Origin: Nereocystis luetkeana
Lineage: Eukaryota > Sar > Phaeophyceae > Laminariales > Laminariaceae
Length of the DNA stretch: 64,000 nt
NCBI GenBank assembly: GCA_031213475.1
Contig: JARUPZ010000002.1
Location: forward strand, 15,314,738-15,378,737
Direction of reading: 5' to 3'
Positions 1 to 11,600 of the stretch are shown here, one piece after another. Each line of letters begins with the position of its first letter. Within the stretch, counting starts at the first letter, position 1. A program made the position numbers and the translations under genes. The notes below the pieces were generated by a model. It was given only the letters and a program-made list of their open reading frames with translations, had not been told where the DNA came from and did not search any database.

Positions 1-31
1 CATTTTAATTTTTTCTTGATCGAGGATGCAC

Positions 32-135
32 ACACCCCACCCCACCAAAAACCCCACCCCACCCTACCCCGCCCCACCCCACCCCACTCCATCCCACCCC
101 ACCCCATCCCACCCCATCCCACCCCACCCCACCGA
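32..135. repeat. (CCCCA)n microsatellite upstream of the GH114 gene
   Basis: An imperfect pentamer array of CCCCA/CCCAT-type units about 120 bases upstream of the start codon. It would be strongly G-rich on the other strand. No TATA box is evident between it and the start. Confidence 0.8.
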
Positions 136-251
136 GGGCACTCTCCTCTGGGCATCCATCACCGCCATCACCATCAAATCATCAACAATCACCAGCATCA
201 TCATCGTCTTAAAATAGTCAGAGCGTGTGTGTGTGGAAAATAATAAGCAGA

Positions 252-798
252 ATGAAGTTCGGCACCATCGCTTGCATCTGCATCGTCGCGGCGGCAGCTG
301 TGCCGCGGTCCGCGACTGCTCAAACCTGTACCGAGCTCGAGGAAGAAGCCGCAGCGCTGAAGACGGTGGCTGACGGTTCATTGGACAAGTACACCCAGGA
401 TTATGAAAAGTGGGAGGCCAAGGTCGCCGACTTCCAGATCTGCGACGCCATCACCCCTGCTCCTTCTCCAGCGCCTACTCCCGCACCTACTACTCCCGTA
501 CCTACTCCGGCGCCAACTCTCGCGGCTACTCCCTCGCCTACTCCCTCGCCTACTCCCTCGCCTACTCCCTCGCCTACTCCCTCGCCTACTCCTTCGCCTA
601 CCTCTGCGCTTACCCCCGGGCCTACCCCCGGGCCTACTCCCGGGCCTACTCCCGGGCCTGCCCCCGGGCCTACCCCCGGGCCTACTACCGACGATGGAGG
701 AGGTTCCAACCTCATCACCCGCGGGCAAAGCTGGAACTACAACTTGGACACACCCGTGGACACCGACGTGAACGCGAAAGTGTTCTTCATCGATATGG
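252..798 (+). CDS. GH114 gene exon 1: signal peptide, linker, start of catalytic domain
   Basis: The start is the second ATG of the open frame: it puts a hydrophobic signal peptide at the N-terminus, with likely cleavage after ATA (residues 21-23). An ATG nine codons earlier would add MCVWKIISR ahead of it. The exon carries a coding minisatellite (about 515-690) giving PTPSP and then PGPT repeats. It ends at a GTGAGT donor beginning at 799, leaving one base of a split Asp codon. Confidence 0.85.
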
Positions 799-1202
799 GT
801 GAGTCCTGTTCGTTGGTGATGTTGTTTGTTACCTGGTATTATTGGTCTCGGTTTATTGTGTGTTATCGTTGTGTTGTAGCCGGTCGCCCCGGTGGTTCAA
901 GTGGTTAACCTCGAATTCTACTTGTTTGAGTCCTGGGTTCGAGCCCTAGGAGGGTCGGACTTTGACTTTATTTGCAAAAATAAAAAAAGGGATTCAATTG
1001 TTGAGAGCGCCTTGCAGCGTGGGTAGGCACAATTCGATGCGAGTCGACGAGGGAAGAAAAGGCTGAAATCTTCTCGCGATAAAAATGAAGGCACGTACCG
1101 TAGCGGGAAGGGGGGAGAAGAGCCTGCTATGTGACCCCGGATCTGAGTTACGAGTTGGAAGGAGAGAGAGAAGAAGATGTGCGAAGATAATGAATGGGAT
1201 GG

Positions 1203-1241
<39 letters not shown>

Positions 1242-1474
1242 GTGTTACTGCTGTGCTGCTGCTGCTGCTGTCACTGTGATGTTGTTCGTTGTGTGTTGCT
1301 GTTCTGTTGTTTGTTGTCTGTCTGCCTGCCTGCCTCCCGTCAGGGAGACATCAATCATATACGGCAATGAAGCACATACAATGTGGTTGTTGTGAGGGGT
1401 CGAAACAGCAGCAGCAGCAGCGGTACAGCAGCAGCAGCAGTAGTAGTAGTACTATTAATAGTAGTAGTAGTACT

Positions 1475-1531
<57 letters not shown>

Positions 1532-4500
1532 TAGCAGGATCGCGCTGTACACGCAGCAGCAGCTACTACTGTGTCGCTGTGAGTCACAGTTTTTTCTTTC
1601 TGTCGGATGTATTTCCCTGGGGGGTTTTGCGCGGCTCGTGGGTGGACGTCGAGACAGAGGGTGAGATGTACCAAATGTGCTGGCGATTTTTTCCTTCCTT
1701 TTATTTGTTCTGTTCTCGACGCAGTTTCGCCGAAAATATTTTCTGGTATCTTGTACCAGGTGTACCTGGTACTCGTAGGTATACTCGTATATGTTTTGGG
1801 ACCCTCCGTATTCTCTGTTCTTCCGCGATGCCCGTTATGACGGATGGCGGGCAGTTTCGTTTTCCATCTTATACCTCGTACATCTTACCAGGTACATGAA
1901 TGTTCCTTTCCGACTTGAATCACGTATCTTCTTTATTTAGGGCCGTGCTTGTCGCAGAGTAGTTTTTTGGGTTTTAGCTGAAATCAGGTATAATACCTGG
2001 CCACTTTTCGGCCAATATCAGTTACATACTAAAAACAAGTGTAAAACACACGTCAGAAAAGCCCTCCTATTGGCCAAGCCGACATCGTACCTGATTTTTG
2101 CTCGAAAAGGCCCAGGGATACCTGACTTTGTCTACTACTACTCTGTCTAGCTTTCAACTGATTTTGGCCAACTTTGAAACAATCAGAGAGACCATACCTA
2201 CACTGTATTTTCTCTGCGTATGTATGCATCTGTCTGTTGTCGCTCGGTTGAGTTTCTTGTTGTAATAAAACTCTGTACGCATGGACGTATTTATACAAAC
2301 ATACGTACGAGTACGTACGCTGATTTCGCTTTTTCTTCTCACCCGATGTGCTTCAGGGGGTGTCTAATGTCTAAGGCCACTTCTTATGCAGTCGGATTTG
2401 GAGAGTCAGTTGAAAAAGTCCCTTTCAGCACGACGTTCGCATGATGAGCTTTTGCCCCGGGAATGTTGGAAGTTGGTATTTCTCGCCTCAGCATGTATGT
2501 ATGTATGTGTCCGACCTCTCACCAAGATCTATCTGGCGGTGTTTCCCGCTTCTTCTCCAGGCACTTAGATAGATAGATACTGGAAATTGCCGACCGCACT
2601 TTTTCGATCCAACTCGGTCAAGTAGTACGATCGATCCAAAAACGCTCAATCAAGCGGATCGAAAAAAAAGCGTATTTATTTTCGATCCGATCCACGATCG
2701 ATCATCATCGCAATCATATTCACCTCACCTCACTTGGATCGAAAAAGTGCCGACGGTGATTTCTTGCAACCGGGTCCCCCGAGAAGCGGGAAACACCCCC
2801 TGATAATTATTGGAGATAACTATTAATAATACGACATATTTCATTCTGAGGCGAGAGAGACCAATTTTCAGCATTTATTTATTTCCGGGGCAAAAGCTCA
2901 TTCATGCGAACATACATACATGCTGAAAGGAACTTTTTCAACTGACTCTCAAAATCCGACTGCATAAATAATAAGAAAAGTGGCCTATAAACAGAAAAAA
3001 AAGCGCAATCGAAAATCGAATTCATTCATTTAGCTGAGGTGCCCAAACATAATCGAAAAGTGAAATTAGAAATCCAGGCGAAAAGCAACGGGAGAGCACA
3101 ACCTATACTTGGGCCGTTCACAGCAACAGTGCACACATGCCGGCAATCTAGCGCTCGGCAACCCAGATCCACCACAGAAGCAGGCAAACGCGACGGCAAT
3201 TCGATTCCGGGAGGTCGTTGGGCCTCCCATGGAGGTGGTGGCCCGTCCAACGTTGACGCCCCGAGATCAAGCTTGAACTTATACTGAGAACGAACTTCCG
3301 ACCTCGTTCTAGAGGGCGGTATCATCCTGATTTTTCTCAAACTATGTTCGCTTTGGCTCGAATGCCGGGATTCGAAGGCCCGAGAACGTCGGGGCTGGTG
3401 TTGCAGTTCCCCTGCTGGCTGTTTACGGGGGGGTCTGTGCGGCTGTGCGGCCGTGCTAGCTGTGGGTAGGATGCTGTGTACGGCGGTCCTGATGTGACAT
3501 TTTGACGTGGCTGCGCTGTGCAGTAGGACGCGCTGAAATTTTGCTGTTCGTGCTTTCGATTTTCTCTTCGATTTCCAGCCGTCAACTTTTTTATTTCGGC
3601 ATTGATTGGGTTGTAAATCGTTCATTTTCTCGGAACCTAAAAAACGAAGGGGGAACGAACATGTTTTGACCAGGGACCAATCAGGGCCAAGGTTATGCTC
3701 ATCTCGATTTTCGATCTTCGATTTCGATTCTGTTTGGACATGCCCTCAGTTACTTGTTGTGATACGTACGTACTCTGTTGGTTTCTATGTGTCCATGGTG
3801 CTGTAATATGACTCCAGTGGCCATAGAACATTATATGGTCACAGGAGTGCTGTAATATGACTCCAGTGACCATAGAACATTATATGGTCACAGGAGTCAT
3901 ACATATTACAGCACCATGGACACACACACGGCACTTCGCCTGCACTGCCCCCCGTCGAGGTGGTCTCAGGCTTGGTACAGCAAGATAATTTCGTGGGCGA
4001 GCAGGCGGTTCCGCGAGAATGGTCGGGAAGCTTCAAAGCTGTCAACGGGGGGGGGAGGGCGCCAGAATAAACACTGTTCTTGGCGCTCCCGCCGTAGCGA
4101 AACAAACGAAGCCTATTATTTAAGGGTCATTCTTATCGGAGAGTTTTTTTTCCAAATTTTCGACTTTTTTTTTCGCGCAATTTTTCAATTTTCTGTATTT
4201 TCCTGATTTTTTTTTCCAAATATTGGAATGTTGCGAACTTGATATTTTTGCTTCTTCTGGAGAATTTCACGAAAAGTGACACAACGCCTCCGTATATTGA
4301 TACATAGCTCTAATTATTTCCAAACTTTGGAATTTTTGGAAAAAACGCTCTCCGATAAGAGTGAGCCTAGTATTAATAGTGACTCTCTGAAGGTCCAAGT
4401 GGAGCCCGTGGTGCCTATACCTTAAAGAAAACAAAGCACTTCAGATTTTGGAGGCCACACGCTGAATGTTCAGGCGTTTTGCGATTTCTCATGGGCAAAA

Positions 4501-7500
4501 TCACCGCTCGTGGCGTGTGTTGATTTCACTTGGTCACACTATGTACCTTTTTTTTGCTCGAATGGAACATGTGCACCTGATTTTGGCATGAGTCATTTTT
4601 CTCTTTATGGGTAGTATCCATCCACCCATCCATCCATCCATCCATCCATCCATCCATCCGAATCCAATTTATTATCCTCGCCCTACTCCCGCCCCCTCCC
4701 AGTACAGTAACTCTAATCCGGGGTCCCATACATATGTCATACCGGTCACTCCTCCCCCTTCCCTATTATTGCGGGGGTATACGTGCCTTGACTTTTATCG
4801 CGGGAAGAACCCAGCGTTTTCTTCCCCTCTCGTCGACTCGCCTCGAATTTTGCAAACCCCACGCTTGCGCCTTCTGCCTTTTTTTTCTTTTTCTTTTTCT
4901 CGAGAGCTAGAAAAAAAAAAAACTGCCTTGGCTGGGCTCGAAAGCATGACCTCGGCGTTGGTATATTCACCAGGTCTAACCACCATAGTATATGGCAAGA
5001 GAAATAATAATAATATACCTGGTATATCAGATATCACCGAGGGCGCGTACCAGGCTAATAAATAGTCCGACTGCTGGGGCCGCGACTGAATATATTGTAG
5101 TCCCAGTTCGGCCTGAAATATGAGCATAAAAAGGAGACCGTATTCCCGGTGACAGTGGCGCATTTTAGTTCCGCCCGTGCTTATTTCTTTTTTCGAAGCC
5201 CCCCCCCCGAAGGGGTTATGGAATGTTTCTAGCCAATCAAAAGCCAGCAGCAGTTACAGCAGTGTACGGACCGACCGGGTAGCAACCAGAAACGACTTTC
5301 TCGTGCTGCATACATACTTACTCTCCGCCGTCCGGCTCGCTCCTCGAACAAATCTCTCTCTCGTCGTGCCCGTTGTTTTTCTTTTCCCCTGCTCCTTCCT
5401 GTTTGAGAGGCGATCAGTGCCTATGTATAGGGCGTGCTCCTAATATATTACGGGAGGCCATAGTAAATAGGACCTATGATACACACAAAAAAAACTATAG
5501 ATTTTCTTATTTTTACCGACAATGCTTGGTCCTATTTACTGTGGTTCCCCGTAACGACACAAAAGATAGCGAGAAAAAAAACAGGACAAAGAAACATACC
5601 AGATACAGTATAAGGTCTTGTTGCTATTGGTACTACTGCCGTACATTTCGTGCAAACAAAAAAAAAAACAGAAAAAAATCGAGCCCGAAACTGAATAGCT
5701 TCCGAATGTTCCAGGAAGGGCTGTCTGTCTGCTGGCCCCGCAGCTTGCTGTAGTAGGCGCGGCTTCGAATCCATCTACGCACCCGCACCCGATACGTCGG
5801 AGGCTGCATGGTAGGGGGAGAGGTCGCCTCTTTCAAGCCCCTGGTTTTTCACCCGCTCGGAGCCGAGTGACTTTTTATCGCAAGTATTTGCAGTCCTACG
5901 CACCGTACCTGGTAGGCTTTTTGCGGAAGAAACGCCTTTAGGTTTCGCGATTACGCACTGACTGTTAGACTACCCGCCCCCACGTGCACGGGGGGGGAGG
6001 GGGGGGGGAATGCTCGGCTCACGGGGAGCGGCAGGTGGAAACCCCCAAGACGCCAGCCACACTAAGGCGGTGTGGGGAAAAAGAAACCACTATTAATTAT
6101 ACCGCCGTTTAAGTCTTCCCCCCTTTTTAGGGCTAGCTGCAGTTTCCCGTTTTTTTGGGGGCAAAGCACTCGAGCGCTAAGTAAATGTTTGCCCTCGTAG
6201 GTCAAGTACGAGAATGGGAGATCCCCTCTCACCCGCTTACCCCGCGACCCTGCGACGGGCTGGCTCCACACTAAAAAGTTTTTTTTTTCTTGTACCCTTC
6301 CGCGGAAACAGAAATCCTGCCGCAATCTCCGCGGACGAAACAATGAATTGCAGTTACTACGCACAATTCGATCACACCGCAACCCGCACACTCGAGACTT
6401 ACATTACTATTATGGGGGGCGGGGGGGGGGGGGGGCATAGTAAACAGGACCAAACATTGTCAGTAAAAAGGGGGAAATGTGTAGGTTTTGGTGTGAACTG
6501 TAGGTCCTATTTACTGTGGTCCCCCGTAATCGACACGGGTACGACTATTATTACGGGAGACCACATTAAATGAGACCTACGTTAAAACACAAAAAATATA
6601 TATATATTTTGCTATTTTTACTAACAATATTTGGGTCCTATTTACTATGGTCCCCCGTAATAGACACGGGGACGACTATTACGGGAGACCACATTAAATG
6701 AGACCTACGTTAAAACACAAAAAAAAACATATATATTTAGCTATTTTTTACAAACAATATTTGGGTCCTATTTACTATGGTCCCCCGTAATAGACACGGG
6801 TACGACTATTACGGGAGACCACACTAAATGAGACCTACTTCAAACACAAAAACATATACCATGGTATATATTTACCTATTTTTACAAACAACATTTTGTC
6901 CTATTTACTATGATGGTCCCCCGTAATACTGTAGCATGACAACACGGCTATGACCGACATCGCACCACTGCTGCCATGGAGTTTGCTCGATGGCGCTGCG
7001 TCGACGTTAACCATTTTTTCCCCAAGTCCAGAATATTTTTTTGAGTGAGGTATACAGAGCCACTGCGTAGTAGTGGCACAGCCCCGAGTGGCCGAAACTT
7101 GGCAATGAAAACTGAGGTAGCGTATATTATAGCCTACCGTGCCAACACCAGTCAGTTACGTTACGCACACACAACAATAATAACCACTACGCTGTCATTC
7201 GTCGTATGTATGTACCCGTCCCCGCTCTTCCCCCCCCCCCCCCCCCCCCCCCTAGTCCCCCCCCCCTCCATTTTATATACCTGGTATATATATAGGGTGC
7301 TGGCGTCGGTTGGCAACGACGCTGTAAAACACGCCTCTCACTGCGTGAGCTAGACAGCCAGGGTACCGTTTTTTTTTTTTGGCGGTTGCCACGGCTGGCG
7401 GTCAAGTTAGGTCATTTTTGGTGCGGGGGGGAACCTTTACTCCGCACAAGGGGGATGATCGTATATCGTAGTGTGTATATGGTGAAGCGCCCACGAGGCA

Positions 7501-8583
7501 GTTGCATAGTACACCCAGCACCGTCTCTGGAAGTGTCAACACCAGAAATTGAATGAATTAATTGATGCTGTCATCCAAATGCAAGAAAATCCGTATTTTA
7601 AAGCGGTTCTTAGTAGGATGCAGCTTACCCCTCATGCGACTCGCCCAACACCTCACGGCGCTTCGCGCTTGGTGCAAGGTGATGTCTGCCTGGTCGGTGA
7701 AAACCCGACGTGCTCCGTCCCGGCATTGTACGAAGGGATGCGGGTCTATGGTCATACGACTACGGCCATGCACGATAATGAGTACCCCCCCCGCAGTCCG
7801 CCTCGAAAGCGGTTCTTAGTAGGATGCAGCTCACCCTTCATGCGACTCGCCAGACACCTCACGGCGCTTCGCGCTTGGTGCAAGGCAATGTCTCCCTGGT
7901 CGTTGAAAACCCGAAATGCTCGGTCCCGGCATTGTACGAAGGGACACGAGAGGGTCTATGGTCAAACGACTACACCCATGCACGAGATCGAGTACATATC
8001 TCGTATCGAGTACACCCCCCCCCCCCCCCCCCGCCCCCGCCTCCCCCCTCTCGCCCCCCCCAATCAATCGAAGACTTTGCCCAGGACACCATCGACGCCC
8101 TCCACGCCAAGGACAAGATTGTGGTGTGCTACATAAGCATCGGTACTCGCGAGGAGTGGCGCTCAGACAAAGACGACTTCCCTTCGGCGGCCATCGGTAG
8201 TAGCGTGGGCGGCTGGCCCGGAGAGACGTGGATCGACGTCAACAACGCAGCCGTGAAAGTCATCATGGAAGAGCGCGTCAAGAAGGCCCAGAGCATGAAA
8301 TGTGACGCCATCGAGCCGGACAACATGATGGTCTACTCCGAAGGCAGCGACACCGGGGTCTCCGTGACGAGGACGGAGCAGATCGAGTACAACAAGTGGT
8401 TCGCGGGGCTGGTGAAGTCAACCTACGGCATGCAGGTCGGCTTGAAGAACTCGGTGGAGCTGGTGCCCGACCTCGTGGACGACTTCGACTTCACCCTCAA
8501 CGAGGAGTGTCACCAGTGGGAGGAGTGCGATGTGAGTTCATATATATATATAGTCATAAAAAAGAGATGCAAAATAACTTGTG

Positions 8584-8623
<40 letters not shown>

Positions 8624-11600
8624 GCTTTTGTTGTTTTTTGGGTTTTTGTTACGTCAGGCAGGCAGTAAGTTACAGTAGGTAAATCGGCACCACCAATCTA
8701 TCTCTGCAGTCGCTGACAGACAGCACAACAACGTCGTCTGGCTGCAAAAGCGGCAGGCGAGGCAGGCAGTGCGAGTGATAGATATATAGCATATCGCCTG
8801 TGCATGATGAGGCAGCGAGCGGTTGACTAAAGGGGTTTGCGACCAAGGTCGCAAGCAAACCCCTAGAGGGGTTGCAAGCAACACTTGCAACCCCTCTTTT
8901 GGGGTAAATCTGACGTCCAGGCTTAACAAACTGGCACAGACGGGCCCTGGATTGTGTGCTTCGTCAGGGTGTACACCCCATACCCATTGAATCGTTCGTG
9001 TGGCAACCAGAACGAACTACCGTTATGAAATACTGTAGCTCAGTGGTCACCGTTGTACATCGTCTCCTGAAATAAAAAAATCGGGGGACCATATTAAGCA
9101 GGACCTACGGTACAGACAAAGAAAAACTATATATTTCGCTGTTTTTACCAACAATATTTCGGGTCCTATTTACTATGGTCCCCCGTAACAATTAACCAAC
9201 ACCTATTTACCTACTTTTACTAACAATTTTCGGTCCCATTTACCGTGATACCCCGCACTATTACGGGGGACCATAGCTAACAGGACCAAATATTGTTAGT
9301 AAAAATGCTTAAATATATAGGTTCTTATGTATACCATAGGTCCTATTAACTATGGTCCCCCGCAATACAATAACATTATATCACGAATACGTTCCTAGTA
9401 ATATTTGTCTGCAAGTGATTGCTACTACTTTATAATCAAGTCAAAACAGTTATATTGGGAAGAAGGGGGCGTACTCATTTGGTTCTTTCCTTAGTCTTTC
9501 GACCATTGACCACGCATGCATCCCTTCCGAGACTGAGGGGGGGGGGGGGGGGGGGGGGGGGCGTACTCACTTGTTGCTTGTCTTAGTCATTTGACCATTG
9601 ACCACGCATCCCTTTCGAGACGGGGGCGGGGGGGGGGGGGGGGCGTACTCACTTGTTGCTTGCCCTAGTCATTTGACCATTGACCACGCATCCCTTTCGA
9701 GACGGGGGGGGGGGGGGGGGGGGGGGCTATGTTACAACACGATCGGTAGTTCGCTAACCCGATAAATTATCTAAAGCTATAGACCAGACTACCTGCCACC
9801 TGTTAACCCTTTTTAGAACTGCAGTCTCATTTTGGGGGCAATCCACTCAAATTTCAAATAGTTTGTCCCCAAATCGGGACCGCGGTTCTCTTGGGAATTC
9901 CGAGGGAAAAAGTTGACGACGAAAAAAAAAGGAATAAAAAGCGACGGTTTCAGCGACCATTGTGGTCGGTGGTCACTGCGTGTTTTGTGTCCGAGCTCCG
10001 ATTCTAAGGAGTACTCTCGTACGCCAACACGAGCCAACACGGCCCTACACGTGCTGCTGTGGGCGCTCACTCGCTCACTCCGCTCGTGTACACGAGACGA
10101 GCTCGATACACAGCACCAAGAGATATCGTTGTTGCCGGCCCCCGTTTTAGAGCAAACTGCAGTCGGAGCCTTGTCGGGGACGAACTACTTAGAATGAGAC
10201 TGGTTTGTCCCTCCCCCCCCCCTAAACGGGGCTGCATTTTTTCGGCCTAAAAGGGTTCAAGCGTATTCATTCCGGTCTATCGGTGCGCGAAACCACGGAA
10301 GATCTAATTTATCGTACGTAATGAGGCGTTCTACGATAGAAAAGACAGAGGTCCACCCTAATTTTTCTGAGGCTCTTCACAGAAGGAGTGAGCTCCATTA
10401 CCTCACCCGAAAACTGACTTCAGCAAAAATCAAATTGCCACTCGATGGATAATCCCACGGCCCCAGTATACTAAAACGCCATTTTTCGAGACAAGATTGG
10501 CGTTCCGACGATTTCGGGATAAGGAACCCCCGGTCATTCATAAAACGCAATATTCCGGGGGGGGGGGGGGGGGGGGCATAGTAAATAGGAACAAATATTG
10601 TCCGTAAAAATAGCGATATATATAGGTTTTTGTGTGTACCGTAGGTCCTATTTACTATGGCCCCCCGTATTAGCGGAAATGTGCAACCTCTATCGCATAT
10701 CTCCGGAGACTGTTGTCGTGCACGTATATATATAGGCGCTCTCGCCCGAAGCTTGGAAATAGAGCAAGGCGGTTTGCAAACAAAGCTCCGTATTTTCCCA
10801 AAAAAACAAAAACAGAAAAAAGTGCTGCAACAGAAAAAGGCAAGAAATAACTACCAGTTTCAAGTACATACGGAGTGAGCTCCTGTGGTCTTAAGCCAGA
10901 TACTCTATTTATTAATATTAATACAGTAGTTTTTTTCGTTGGGCCATCCCCCACTGCTGTTCAGGACAAGTTTCAACCCGATATCACAATCAGCTGAATT
11001 ATTCCAGCCCACGTACCTTGGTATGATGCCAGTCTGCGGTGTTCATGCTCACTCCGTCCCTCTCTCTCCCTCTTGCCCCGTTCCGATTGGCGCATCTCTT
11101 ATTCTTGTCCCGCTCTGATTGGCGCATACCTACCCCCCACATCTTTTTGTCCAGTTCCGATTGGCTTATCTCCTGTCCTTGTCGGTCCCCTCACATCGCC
11201 CGTTCGTTCTGATTGGTGTATTGCATCTATTGCTTTTGTCCCGTTCTGATTTGGTGCATCTCTCGTCCTTGTCCCGTTCTGATTGGAGCGTATCCCCCTT
11301 CCGTTCTGATTGGTGCACCCCCCCTGTTCTCGTCGGCCCCCTCACATCTCCTGTTCTGATTGGTGTATTGCATCTATTGCTTTTGTCCCGTTCTGATTGA
11401 CCCGCATCTCCTGTTGTTCTTGTCACTGACCGGTGTCTCTCATGTCTCTGTCCGTTCTGGTTGGCTCGCACCTCTTTGTTTCTTCTTCTTGTGTGTTTTT
11501 GATATCTCAGCTATGCAAGCCCTTCCTAGACCAGGGCAAGGCCGTCTTCAACGTAGAGTACAACCTAGGCAAGACCATGTGCAACGATGCAAACGCCATG

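Noticed and set aside
936-946. Intact B box suggesting a tRNA gene at 881-955
   Set aside because: The head continues into a repeated body with poly(A) and recurs reversed at 44384-44721, so it is a SINE.
1289-1674. Open frames on both strands through the TAG/CAG tract
   Set aside because: Low-complexity poly-Ser/Val/Thr translation of a microsatellite.
3026-3625. 199-codon minus-strand open frame with DLGAS near its middle
   Set aside because: A protease-like DLGAS alone is weak; surrounding residues match no retroelement or host family and composition is biased.
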